Assembly (NCBI RefSeq): GCF_003353055.1
Contig: NZ_QKWJ01000006.1
Location: 62,001-126,000, forward strand
DNA from: Cupriavidus lacunae
GTDB taxonomy: Bacteria > Pseudomonadota > Gammaproteobacteria > Burkholderiales > Burkholderiaceae
Direction: 5' to 3'
DNA length: 64,000 nucleotides
Each line of letters opens with the position of its first letter. The first letter of the stretch is position 1. Below are positions 1 to 7,958 of the stretch, piece after piece. Below the pieces are notes generated by a model, which was not told the origin of the DNA, did no database searches, and saw only the letters and a list, made by a program, of their open reading frames with translations. The position numbers were made by a program, and so were the translations under genes.

Positions 1-789
1 CAACAGCGCTCCGAGCGTGCCACCAACGGCCGCCAGAAGCTGGTGTCCGAAACGGTGTCGCTGGGCTACCCCTACGGCTCCTATCCGCGCCTGATGCTTG
101 CCTGGATCGGCAAGGAGATCATGGCGAAGAAGAAGCGCGGCGAATTCACCGGCACGGTGGAAGACCGGCGTATCTCGCTGGGTAATTCGCTGTCCGAGTT
201 CATGTACAACCTGGGCATCCCGATGGCCACCGGGGGCAAGCGCGGCACCATGACGCTGGTACGCCAGCAGATGATCCGGCTGTTCTCCGCAACCATTGCG
301 ATCGTGCAGAACAAGTCGACGCCCAGCCAGAACCAGAATCCCAACCATGAGCCGCTGTCGATCGACCGCGTGGGCTACCTGCTGGCCGACCAGCTGTCGA
401 CCTGGTGGGACCCGATGCAACCGGGCCAGGGTTCGATGTTCGAGAGCTTCGTGGTGCTGTCCGAGCCATTCTTCAACGAACTGGTCAACCGGCCCGTGCC
501 CGTCGACATGCGCGCGCTGAAGGCCCTCAAGCAGTCGCCGTTCGCGCTTGACGTGTATTCGTGGCTGACTTACCGCTTTTTCACGATCCAGCGCCGCACC
601 GAGATCCCCTGGGAAGCGCTGCAGATGCAGTTTGGCACCGAAACCGAAAGCGAGCGCAAGTTCCGCGCGCTGTTCCGCAAGGCGCTCAAGGATGTGCTGG
701 TGGTGTACCCCGGTGCCAAGGTCGATGCGGATTCGTCCAAGGCGCTGATCCTGCAGCCGTCGCGTACCAGTGTGCGGAAACTCGGCTGA
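1..789 (+). CDS. repA: RepA-type replication initiator, 3' part (5' end outside window)
   Basis: The frame is open from base 1 and codes for 262 residues to a TGA stop, so the gene begins upstream of the window. The residues resemble the C-terminal part of the RepA initiators of betaproteobacterial second chromosomes and large plasmids, proteins that bind origin iterons to start replication. Visible stretches include YPRLMLAWIGKEI and GKRGTMTLVRQQM, typical of the winged-helix region. parA and parB follow about 700 bases downstream, as expected for an origin of a secondary replicon. The replicon assignment is inferred; the iterons would lie outside the window. Confidence 0.85.
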   Translation, partial: QQRSERATNGRQKLVSETVSLGYPYGSYPRLMLAWIGKEIMAKKKRGEFTGTVEDRRISLGNSLSEFMYNLGIPMATGGKRGTMTLVRQQMIRLFSATIAIVQNKSTPSQNQNPNHEPLSIDRVGYLLADQLSTWWDPMQPGQGSMFESFVVLSEPFFNELVNRPVPVDMRALKALKQSPFALDVYSWLTYRFFTIQRRTEIPWEALQMQFGTETESERKFRALFRKALKDVLVVYPGAKVDADSSKALILQPSRTSVRKLG

Positions 790-832
790 GTGACTGGCGC
801 GGCCGGCGTCAGTACCGAGCGGCCCTGAATGC

Positions 833-865
833 AAAAAAGGCAAGCGTTGGACGCTTGCCTTTTTT
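833..865. terminator. bidirectional rho-independent terminator
   Basis: A perfect 15-bp inverted repeat with a TGG loop is flanked by six A on the left and six T on the right, so it can end transcription in both directions. It lies between the converging repA (+) and cold-shock (-) genes. Confidence 0.9.
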
Positions 866-915
866 GTTTGCTGCGGACGGATCCGCAGCGGGCGAGGGGA
901 TCAGCCGAGGCTGGA

Positions 916-1119
916 TCAGGCCGGCTTGATCGCCGAAGCCTGCAGGCCCTTCGGGCCTTGCTTGACTTCAAACGTCACGCGCTGCCCATCCTTCAGGGTC
1001 TTGAAGCCCGAACCCTGGATTTCGGAGAAGTGCGCGAACAGGTCTGCACCACCGTCGTCCGGGGTAATGAAGCCAAAGCCCTTGGTCTCGTTGAACCACT
1101 TGACCGTACCGGTTGCCAT
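916..1119 (-). CDS. cspA: CspA-family cold-shock protein
   Basis: Codes for a 67-residue single cold-shock domain, the usual length of the family. It binds single-stranded RNA and DNA and acts as an RNA chaperone in the cytoplasm. RNP1 (KGFGFI) and an RNP2-like DLFAHFS motif are both present. The start was set at the MATGTVKWF methionine, preceded by an AAGGAAA ribosome-binding site 5-6 bases upstream; the open frame extends 34 codons further upstream but those residues do not fit the family. Transcription converges on repA with a shared terminator. Which Csp paralogue this is cannot be told from sequence alone. Confidence 0.95.
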   Translation of the reverse strand: MATGTVKWFNETKGFGFITPDDGGADLFAHFSEIQGSGFKTLKDGQRVTFEVKQGPKGLQASAIKPA

Positions 1120-1496
1120 AGGAATTTCCTTTTCGAAGCAAGTTCTTGTACACAACGCAAACAACCGTTCAAGCACGTTGAGTTCTCGTAGATACCGAAC
1201 GGAAGCCGACGAGGTTGACATGACTTGACTCGACTGTAGCGCGCATCATAACCACTTTGGATTGCGGTGTCATGTGCGGCGTAATGCGCACTACAGATAC
1301 TTTAGGCACATTGCCGCCTGCTTTTCAAGCAATTTTACGGTCTTGCGCCTTTCCGTGCCGGAGATGGCGGCTTCTGCCCTGGAGGGAGGAAACATAAACT
1401 TTGTAAAATTGGAAAACGGTTGATGCATCACCTCGTTTTGGCTACAGTTGCGCCTTAAGAATCAACCGCGCTTTCAGCGCTGAAAGAGAGGTCGCA
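1120..1496. promoter_or_regulatory. divergent cspA / parA control region
   Basis: 377 bases without a gene between cspA (leftward) and parA (rightward). It should hold the long 5' leader usual for cold-shock genes and the promoters of both genes. A locally AT-rich tract around 1393-1440 (with TTTGTAAAATTGG) lies just upstream of the parS-like palindrome at 1471. No iterons were recognised. Confidence 0.5.
1471..1486. repeat. parS: parS-like palindrome upstream of parA
   Basis: CTTTCAGCGCTGAAAG is a perfect 16-bp palindrome ending 10 bases before the parA start codon. A 14-bp core copy (TTTCAGCGCTGAAA) lies inside parB. Repeated 14-16 bp palindromes beside parAB are the hallmark of ParB centromere sites, and the location would also let ParB or ParA control parAB expression. 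The site differs from the universal chromosome 1 parS. Its function is inferred. Confidence 0.6.
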
Positions 1497-2153
1497 GTGC
1501 CAGCCAAAATCATCACAGTCTTTAACCAGAAAGGCGGTTGCGGCAAGACTACGGTCAGCATGCACCTTGCCGGCACACTCGGCCTGCGCGGCGCGCGATC
1601 GATGCTGGTCGATATGGACGAGCAAGGCACCGCCACCCGCTGGGCCGCACAGGCCAGCGACGAACGGCCTTTTCCCGCCTCCGTGATCGGCCTGGCGCCT
1701 TCCGGGGGGGCCATGCATCGAGAGGTCCGCAAATTTGTCCAGGATTATGACTACATCGTGGTGGACTGCCCGCCGGCGGTGCATTCTGCGGCGCCCTCGA
1801 GCGCGCTGCTGATTTCCGACCTGGCCATCATTCCGGTGGTGCCGTCGCCCCCGGATCTGTGGGCGGCAGTGGCGGCCAAGACGCTGGCACGACATGCCCA
1901 GGTCCAGAACGAGTCGCTGCTGATTCGGGTGATGGCCAATATGGTCCAGCGCCGGGTTTCGATTGCCCGTCAGGCGATTGAAATCCTTGGCGATGACGGT
2001 GACGTCCCGCTGTTGAATTCGATGATCGGGTCGCGCTCGGCATTCCGGGAATGCCAGGCGATCGGCTGCACCGTGCATGGCGTCGCGGGCGCGCGCGAAG
2101 CGGTGCAGGAGGTCGACATGATGGTCGACGAAGTGTTGTCTTTGATTGAGTAA
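1497..2153 (+). CDS. parA: ParA-family partition ATPase
   Basis: 218 residues. A Walker-type ATPase that drives segregation of the replicon by forming a dynamic nucleoid-bound gradient stimulated by ParB. The deviant Walker A motif KGGCGKTT is at residues 12-19, followed by LVDMDEQG and VVDCPP. It has no N-terminal helix-turn-helix extension, so it resembles the short (type Ib-like) ParA proteins. The GTG start is chosen because GAGAGG lies 6 bases upstream and the reading frame begins there with the expected beta strand. parB starts 5 bases after the stop. A run of seven G (1704-1710) lies inside the gene. Confidence 0.93.
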   Translation: MPAKIITVFNQKGGCGKTTVSMHLAGTLGLRGARSMLVDMDEQGTATRWAAQASDERPFPASVIGLAPSGGAMHREVRKFVQDYDYIVVDCPPAVHSAAPSSALLISDLAIIPVVPSPPDLWAAVAAKTLARHAQVQNESLLIRVMANMVQRRVSIARQAIEILGDDGDVPLLNSMIGSRSAFRECQAIGCTVHGVAGAREAVQEVDMMVDEVLSLIE

Positions 2154-2158
2154 TAGGC

Positions 2159-3172
2159 ATGGCTACCAAACTGAAGAGCCTGAAGGCTGGCATGCTCGCC
2201 GGCATGGCGGCCGAAAAGAACCGCAGCGAAACCCTGGACCGCTTTGCCCGCGCGGAAGCGGCCATTTCCCAGCATCCGAACGGTTTGCTGCAGGGCAGGG
2301 GAGCGGATGCGGTGCCCGTTTTCAGCGCTGAAAGTCTTGGCGAAGCAGCGGCGGGCAGGCAGCTGATCCGGATTCCGCTGGCGCAGTTGCACGACAATCC
2401 CCTGAACGCACGGCGTCTCTACGATCCCGCGGTGGTGCAGGAGCGGGCCGCGTCGATTGCCACGCATGGCCAGAAGACACCCGGCCTGGCGGCGCCGGAT
2501 CCGGCGCGACCGGGCCACTACATCCTGATCGACGGCCATTACCGCAAGCGAGCCCTGGCGTCCGCCGGCAAGCTCGAGATGGAATGTTTTGTCGAAAGCG
2601 ACCTGAGCGACCTGGATTTCTACCGGCTGTCGTTCATGCTCAACGAGCAGCGCTCGGATCAGTCGGCGCTCGACAACGCCATCGCCTGGCGCCAGCTGCT
2701 GGATGAAGGCAAGGTCCAGAAGGAAGAAGAGATCTGCGAACTGACCGGGATCTCGGCGGGCACCGTAAACAAGACCCTGGCGCTGCTGCGCCTGCCGGAG
2801 TCTGTGCTCGGCGTGATGCGCGAGCGCCCGAGCGCGATCGGCATTGCCGCGGGCTACGAACTGACTTTGTACTGCAAGCTGGCCGGTGAGGAGCGCACCC
2901 GCGAGCTGGCCGCGCGCATTATCAACGATGGGTTATCCAGCCGCGAAGTCGAGGCCATCCGCAAGCACGCGCAGGAAGGCAAGTCGCGCAAGGTCAAGGA
3001 AATCAGCCGCCAGTACAAGATCCGCACCGACAGCGGCCAGCTGCTGGGTACCATCAAGGAATGGGACTCCGGACGCGTGATGCTGGACGTGCAGCTGACC
3101 GACCGCAGCGCCCGCGAGGCACTGGTCGAAGCACTCAAGGCCCGCTTTGGGCTGGACAAGACGCTGCTCTGA
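2159..3172 (+). CDS. parB: ParB-family partition protein
   Basis: 337 residues. It is the centromere-binding partner of ParA. The N-terminal ParB/Srx-like domain (about residues 60-145) contains NPLNARR; the box usually read as GERRxR is divergent here (DGHYRKRA). A helix-turn-helix region follows (EEICELTGISAGTVNK), then a long helical segment and a C-terminal dimerisation domain. The gene sits 5 bases after parA, so the two are one operon. It carries a second parS-like palindrome in its own coding sequence. Family assignment is firm; the altered CTP-box is noted only by eye. Confidence 0.92.
   Translation: MATKLKSLKAGMLAGMAAEKNRSETLDRFARAEAAISQHPNGLLQGRGADAVPVFSAESLGEAAAGRQLIRIPLAQLHDNPLNARRLYDPAVVQERAASIATHGQKTPGLAAPDPARPGHYILIDGHYRKRALASAGKLEMECFVESDLSDLDFYRLSFMLNEQRSDQSALDNAIAWRQLLDEGKVQKEEEICELTGISAGTVNKTLALLRLPESVLGVMRERPSAIGIAAGYELTLYCKLAGEERTRELAARIINDGLSSREVEAIRKHAQEGKSRKVKEISRQYKIRTDSGQLLGTIKEWDSGRVMLDVQLTDRSAREALVEALKARFGLDKTLL
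2319..2334. repeat. parS: second parS-like palindrome, inside parB
   Basis: TTTTCAGCGCTGAAAG matches the palindrome upstream of parA in 15 of 16 bases and keeps the full 14-bp symmetric core. Being inside a coding sequence, exact recurrence of a symmetric 14-mer is unlikely to be chance. Confidence 0.55.
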
Positions 3173-3259
3173 ACCGGGCGCGTACCAGGCTCCCCTCGGC
3201 CCGGTGTAGCCCCTGAGCGTCAACTCCGCGCGGCAGTGACAGCACTGCCTGCGCCGTCT

Positions 3260-4873
3260 TCAGGCCAGCAGGTCGCGCGGCGACCTGGCCGCAAACGCTG
3301 GATCGCAAGCCTGGCAATAGCGCTCGAGCATGGCCGCGAGCAGCGCGTGAAGTCCCCGCACCGAATAGCCACCGAGCGGTTGCGCCGCCTGCTTGCGCTG
3401 CGCACGGCCGGTCGGTGGCGTCGCGGGCGGGCCGATCAGGCAGACCTCTTCGGTGCCCGAGCCATCCCATTGCAGATTCCGGTCGTGCCAGTGCAGGGCC
3501 AGTGCGCGCTGTGTGCCGGGGGCAAGAACACCAGACGGATGGTTCGCAGCATCCACGCCTTCGGACAGCTTGTTCGCCGCGCCGGATGCCGGCCCGCGGG
3601 CTCCCAGCGAACGCCGCGTGGCCGATGTCAGCCGCTCCAGGCTGAGCCCCTGGTCCCGCAACAGCAGGATCGCCGCGTGGGCAGTGCGGTAGCGCAGGCC
3701 GTCGCTGGCGCCGGCCTGCTTCTCCAGCCATGACAGGAAGAGGGCCAGGCTGTTGTCGGACAGCGGTGTGTGGACTGGCCGTGCGGTCGCAGCCGCAGGC
3801 GCGGCTGCAGCCATCGAAGCCTCGGCGATCTCCCCGGCTTGCGCCGGCCAGCGCGCGGCGCACGGGTAGCCGTTGTCGTGCATCCACCGGAACAGGGCCG
3901 CCAGCACGCGCATGCTGTGGCGCTGGCTGGCAGGGCTGAGCGGCCCCGTCAGGGGCCGCCATGCTGCCTGCTGCCGCGGCGCCCGCGGGCCGCACCAGCG
4001 GCTGGCGGGCTCGGGCTGCGCGAGGAAGGCAAGGTAGGCCTGGCGGTCGTCCAGGTCCAGCTGGGACAGCCCCTTGTGGCGTTCCAGCGCCGCCCACAGC
4101 AGCAAGCGCTCCGCTTCCTTGCGATAGGCGGCAAAGGTGCTGCCGCGGCCTCCCGCGGCCTCGCGCAACCAGGCTTTGACCACTGTGATGCCCTGGCTGT
4201 ACGGGCAGCCGCTGGCGGCGCCTGGTGCAGGCGCAGCGGATGCCTCGCTGAGCCATTCCAGCGGCAGCGGCTGGCGCATGGCAGGGCCCAGCGCTGCCGG
4301 TGCCAGGGGCACCCGGTTGCCCACGTGCGCGCCCAGCAGCGGCTTGCCATCATCCCCCTTGAAGACCGTGCGATGCTCGCCGAGCCAGCGGTTGATCGCG
4401 CCGCCGGCGAGTGCGCCAATCCGCGGCACGGCCCGCCACCAGGCGGCGCCGCGTCGATTGGCTTGCTCAAAAAGAGCACTAAGCGTCATAATTTCCGCAT
4501 TGCGCAAGCGTCGGGCCAGGGCAGGCGCAAACCACAATTCCACGCCATGCTGCGCGCGCGGCGCAGCCGTACCCAGCCTTTCCAGCTCGCCCAGTGCATC
4601 CACGCGGCGATCCATGCCGCGGTTGGAGCGCCCGGGGCCGGCCAGCAGCAATTCGCCCAGGTCCGCGCGGCCATGCAGGTGCGCGAGCTGGACCATGCGG
4701 TCGCGCAAGGCGAGCAGGATCCGCAGCGCCGATTCGGCGCCGTCGTCGCCGTCATCGGCTTCGTCGGCCAGGTAGCGGGGCACGACCATGGCCGCCGGCA
4801 TGCCCTGGACATAGGCGCGCACGGCGGCGAACTCGCTGCGCGTGAGGCTGATGGTCGTCGTGGCGGGAATCAT
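3260..4873 (-). CDS. tyrosine-recombinase-like protein, catalytically degenerate
   Basis: 537 residues. The layout resembles the origin-proximal 'phage integrase family' proteins of Cupriavidus, Ralstonia and Burkholderia: an N-terminal accessory domain (to about residue 190), a SAM-like core-binding domain (about 220-340, GITVVKAWLREAAGG, TFAAYRKEAERLLLW) and a C-terminal domain. The catalytic elements are missing. Where TGLR is expected the sequence is QGLS, so the first Arg is Ser. The protein stops at ARSPRDLLA, where HxLRHT would begin, so the HxxR box and the Tyr are absent; no other frame downstream supplies them. It may be a decaying integrase or a DNA-binding protein that no longer recombines. 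It converges on parB. Confidence 0.75.
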   Translation of the reverse strand: MIPATTTISLTRSEFAAVRAYVQGMPAAMVVPRYLADEADDGDDGAESALRILLALRDRMVQLAHLHGRADLGELLLAGPGRSNRGMDRRVDALGELERLGTAAPRAQHGVELWFAPALARRLRNAEIMTLSALFEQANRRGAAWWRAVPRIGALAGGAINRWLGEHRTVFKGDDGKPLLGAHVGNRVPLAPAALGPAMRQPLPLEWLSEASAAPAPGAASGCPYSQGITVVKAWLREAAGGRGSTFAAYRKEAERLLLWAALERHKGLSQLDLDDRQAYLAFLAQPEPASRWCGPRAPRQQAAWRPLTGPLSPASQRHSMRVLAALFRWMHDNGYPCAARWPAQAGEIAEASMAAAAPAAATARPVHTPLSDNSLALFLSWLEKQAGASDGLRYRTAHAAILLLRDQGLSLERLTSATRRSLGARGPASGAANKLSEGVDAANHPSGVLAPGTQRALALHWHDRNLQWDGSGTEEVCLIGPPATPPTGRAQRKQAAQPLGGYSVRGLHALLAAMLERYCQACDPAFAARSPRDLLA

Positions 4874-5394
4874 CGGACAGGCTTGCGCTGTATAGCTAAC
4901 TTATTGATTTATAAGGCACTTGAGGAGAGCGAGAATCCATCCGCCCTGAAATGCATAGCAAAATGCAATGCCGATAATTTTATGCGCGTTTTCGCTGCCT
5001 GGACATCCCCCGGCGCATTGTGCAATCCGTATGCTTGGGTCAACGGCGGATTGACGCGGGTCGGCGTCGGGTTGGGGATTACCCGTCGCAGCGCACCATC
5101 ACCTTGCAATCGCTGGGTGCGTTTCATATGCTGCAGGTCAGGAGTTATAAAAACTTAGATCAGACTTCAGTCACATCTAAGACTGTTCAACATAAGCGTC
5201 TAAACAACGCAAACCGGGGCGATCCGGTATCTCCAGGGGAAGTACGGACCTGCGGCCAGACGGGAAGGCTGCACGGCGGCCCGGAGCACTGGCGGATCGT
5301 ATGGAGGTGCAACCGCAGGATAGCGGTGCACGTCCGACAAGCAAGTGCGGATTTTCGCGGGGTCCGTGCTTGCCGCAATAATAAGAGAGCGGCC
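4874..5394. promoter_or_regulatory. AT-richer intergenic control region
   Basis: 521 bases without a convincing gene, between the leftward recombinase-like gene and the rightward LuxR-type regulator. It is clearly richer in A and T than its surroundings (for example 4890-4990 and 5130-5220) and contains the imperfect palindrome at 5153-5182. It probably holds divergent promoters and upstream regulatory sites. Confidence 0.5.
5153..5182. promoter_or_regulatory. imperfect 30-bp palindrome, candidate operator
   Basis: Arms ACTTAGATCAGACT (5153-5166) and AGTCACATCTAAGA (5169-5182) pair at 12 of 14 positions around a TC centre. It lies in the AT-rich region about 210 bases before the regulator at 5395. 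It could be a dimer binding site; the protein that binds it is unknown. Confidence 0.4.
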
Positions 5395-6249
5395 ATGGCC
5401 ACCATCCTCTTGATCGAGCCTCACCCCCTCCTGCGCCTGGGTCTGCGCCATCTGCTGGTCCAAGCACACATTCCTGGCGACCTGATCGATATCGATCCCC
5501 TGGCGCCCATCGATCCCGACCTGTGGCTGGACGAGGCCGACCTGCTGGTCTATGGCCTGCCGGCCGATCAGGCCAGCGGATGGTCGATGCTGGATGAACT
5601 ATGCCGACGGCTGCGCCCGCAACGGGTGCTGGTCCTCAGCGATCAGGCGGCGCCACGGCTGCCGGATGCCGGCCTGCCTGAACCGGTGCGCGGTTTCGTT
5701 CCCAAGAGTTGCAGTGCGGATGCGCTGGATGCGGCGGTGCGCCTGGTGCTGGCCGGCGGCGAATGCTTCCCGGCGTGGGCTCAGTCCGTCCCTGGCCAGC
5801 AGTCCGGGGACGATGCCGGGCATGCGCTGGTGCCCGCGGCAGCCGGCCACGGTGATGCCCGGGTGGTGGCGCTGCGCGCCGGCGTGGGCGATGCCGTGCA
5901 CGACAGCACGGCGCCGATGCCCCAGCGCTATTTCCAGGCGCACGCGACGGAATTCGAGACCCCGTCTGCCGGCGCGCACCTGCTGAACATTACCGAGCGC
6001 CAGTATGAAGTGCTGGCACTGCTGGCGCGGGGCTATCCCATCAAGACGGTCAGCCGCATGCTGAACATCTCGATTGCCACCGCCAAGACGCATGCCTGCA
6101 CGCTGTATCAGCGCCTGCATGTGCGCAACAAGGGCGAGGCCGTCTACGTCGCCCTGCAAAAAGGCGCCACGCTCAACTGGACGGGACCGGCGAGCACCGC
6201 GCCGGCGCTGCGCGCGCAAGCGCCGGCACCAGCCTGCCAGGCTGCCTGA
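5395..6249 (+). CDS. LuxR-family regulator with pseudo-receiver domain
   Basis: 284 residues. Residues 1-125 fold like a response-regulator receiver: ILLIEPHPLLRLGL at the start and FVPKS with the conserved Lys later. The phosphorylation site is lost: the acidic pair is E8-P9 and the position normally Asp is Val (V52 in DLLVYGLP). Residues 198-262 are a LuxR/NarL helix-turn-helix (RQYEVLALLARGYPIK, SIATAKTHACTLYQRL). The two are joined by a loose linker. The start is chosen for AAGAGAG 5-6 bases before ATG. The gene at 45654 is a close paralogue, 55 of 65 residues identical over the DNA-binding domain, and the two bracket the exopolysaccharide genes, so both probably regulate that locus. Confidence 0.85.
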   Translation: MATILLIEPHPLLRLGLRHLLVQAHIPGDLIDIDPLAPIDPDLWLDEADLLVYGLPADQASGWSMLDELCRRLRPQRVLVLSDQAAPRLPDAGLPEPVRGFVPKSCSADALDAAVRLVLAGGECFPAWAQSVPGQQSGDDAGHALVPAAAGHGDARVVALRAGVGDAVHDSTAPMPQRYFQAHATEFETPSAGAHLLNITERQYEVLALLARGYPIKTVSRMLNISIATAKTHACTLYQRLHVRNKGEAVYVALQKGATLNWTGPASTAPALRAQAPAPACQAA

Positions 6250-6576
6250 ACCGACCGGGCCGATGACGAGGTGATGGCGGGATGATGGCGCGTGGGGCGA
6301 AGCGGACAGTGCGGGGATGAGGGCGTGGTCGCAGCGCGCGCGGCCAGCCTCCTGCGTCGGCCCCGGCGGCTCATCCATCTGGCGCGCGGCTCTCAGCCAA
6401 AAGCATGAGGCAGGGGTCGCAACGGCTTGCTACCTTCTGATGGAAGGTATCTGCAGACACTTTCGCCGGCGGGTTGGCGCTGCGTGGATGCCTTGCAAGC
6501 CGGGCCGCGCCGCAGCCCGGATCCCGACCGGGTGGCAAGCGCAGTTGCGGCCCGGGGCTGCCGCCGGACCGAGTCC
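6250..6576. other. intergenic stretch
   Basis: 327 bases between the LuxR-type regulator and the receiver-only gene. I see no conserved coding frame, no clear terminator and no repeat beyond ordinary GC-rich dyads. Confidence 0.4.
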
Positions 6577-7074
6577 ATGTCGACCTACCTGATCGCCAGC
6601 AATGAAATGATGTGCCGTGTTCTAGCACGGCGCCTGAACACGCTGAACTTGCCGCAGCCGATTGCCTGGCGCACTCCGCAATGGTTGCAGGAATCGCAGC
6701 ACGCATCGATGCGTCCGGCGCCATCGCACGCTTCGGCGCTGGCGCCCGCAGACCCTGCCGATATTGCCGTGGTCGATTGCACCGGCCTGGAGGGCGACCC
6801 CCGCGCCTTGCTCGACCAGCTGCAGGCGCGCCTGGCGCCGCGGCGCTGGCTGGTGCTGTCCGACCGCCTCGATCCCGCGCTGATCCTGCATGCCGCGCTG
6901 CTCGGCGCCAGCGGATGCCTGGCATTGCCGGCAGCGGTCGACCTGGTCTGCGCGGCCACCGCGCTGGTGTGGGCCGGCGGTCAGTGTTTCCCGCGCATGG
7001 CACTGTCGCTTACCGGGGCTTGCCCGGTGTCTCCCTCCCTAGTTTGTGCGAGCCGTCCTACAACCACCGGATGA
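6577..7074 (+). CDS. receiver-only protein related to the flanking LuxR regulators
   Basis: 165 residues. It aligns with the receiver half of the upstream regulator: LVWAGGQCFPRMALSLTG here against LVLAGGECFPAWAQSVPG there. After that point the helix-turn-helix domain is missing and the protein ends with an unrelated 20-residue tail. ADIAVVDCTG keeps an Asp near the phosphoacceptor position, but the acidic pair is SNE and the conserved Lys is absent (LALPAA). It may be a truncated duplicate or a stand-alone partner that pairs with the full-length regulators. The ribosome-binding site is weak, so the start at MSTYLIA is chosen by homology. Confidence 0.6.
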   Translation: MSTYLIASNEMMCRVLARRLNTLNLPQPIAWRTPQWLQESQHASMRPAPSHASALAPADPADIAVVDCTGLEGDPRALLDQLQARLAPRRWLVLSDRLDPALILHAALLGASGCLALPAAVDLVCAATALVWAGGQCFPRMALSLTGACPVSPSLVCASRPTTTG

Positions 7075-7170
7075 GGGGCGTAACGGTGCCGATCGCCTAT
7101 GCTTGATTCGCCCGGAGCAGAAGCTGGCCCACATTCGCAGGCCGGCCGCCCCGGGAGGGAAGGGGGTCGT

Positions 7171-7485
7171 ATGAAGCCCGGACTGGAATTCCTCGTCGTG
7201 CGCGGCTTTGCCGTGCGCGAAGGCCGAGGCAAGTGGGCGTGCTGCTTCGAGATCAGGCTCGCAGCCCAATGTGGAGAAGGTTGCGGCGCGGATTGCGCTG
7301 CCGGCAGCGATGAACCGCTGCTCTACCGGGGAGAACTGCACGGGCGTCAGTTCGATTGTGAACTGGCTGCCGCCGATGCCGCGCGCGCGGCCGGCGAGCG
7401 CGAAGCGCTGCTGCGCGTGGATAGTCTCAAGGCGCTGATCATTGCCCAACATCGGCTCCGCGTGCCGCCGTCACTGGTGACCTGA
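7171..7485 (+). CDS. hypothetical protein
   Basis: 104 residues, no family recognised. It has a pattern of alternating charged and hydrophobic segments (GLEFLVVRGFAVREGRGKW, then LLRVDSLKALIIAQHRL) and no signal peptide or membrane segment. The start at MKPGLEF is supported by a very purine-rich ribosome-binding site (GGGAGGGAAGGGGG at 7153-7166). It lies in the regulatory block before the exopolysaccharide genes; function unknown. Confidence 0.6.
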   Translation: MKPGLEFLVVRGFAVREGRGKWACCFEIRLAAQCGEGCGADCAAGSDEPLLYRGELHGRQFDCELAAADAARAAGEREALLRVDSLKALIIAQHRLRVPPSLVT

Positions 7486-7513
7486 ACCTGCAGGCACGCG
7501 CGTAGCTCTTGTG

Positions 7514-7547
7514 CAGCGGCACCCGGCGCGAGCGCCCGGTGCCGCTG
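7514..7547. terminator. GC-rich hairpin after the hypothetical gene
   Basis: CAGCGGCACC pairs with GGTGCCGCTG and the inner GGCGC with GCGCC, leaving one mismatch. There is no T-run, so it is a weak or factor-assisted terminator candidate. Confidence 0.4.
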
Positions 7548-7657
7548 TGCGTTTGTGAGTCCCTTGTCTGCGCGTTTGTCGGCGCCGTGGGGCCTGGTGG
7601 CGGCAAGTAGCGCTGGTAGCGCCCGGTAACGCTTCCCTGGCCGGCTGGCCAAAAAAG

Positions 7658-7688
7658 AAGCCCGCCGACCGGGGGACCATGCGGGCTT
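7658..7688 (-). terminator. hairpin with T-run on the minus strand
   Basis: AAGCCCGC (7658-7665) pairs with GCGGGCTT (7681-7688). The six A at 7651-7656 become a T-run for leftward transcription. No leftward gene is close, so it may protect the upstream block from antisense transcription or act weakly in both directions. Confidence 0.4.
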
Positions 7689-7958
7689 TGAAAACGCTGC
7701 CCGGTGAAGCATGGGCAGCGATCCCGATTGAACATATCCAATTGCGCAAAGACTCTCTATCCACCAGAAGGCCAATGCCGCAATGTGCCCTCAACCTTCC
7801 CTGCACCTCCACCGGCAAGCCGGACGGCGCCTGCTCATGCGCGGACGATGCGTACAGCCGGCGCCGCAGGCAATGCGGACGATGCCGCCGCATGCCACGC
7901 GATGGTAGGCTACCCCCATTGCTTCCTGACTTCTGACTCCTCCAGCGTCCGCACGCCC

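Larger units (their letters stand above)
7486..7958. other. intergenic region before the PAP2 gene
   Basis: 473 bases holding two hairpins (7514-7547 and 7658-7688) and presumably the promoter of the downstream polysaccharide genes. Open frames through it lack family features and are treated as non-coding. Confidence 0.4.

Noticed and set aside
1704-1710. Seven-G tract inside parA as a phase-variation site
   Set aside because: It is within an essential partition gene, is shorter than the intergenic tracts and shows no sign of a broken frame.
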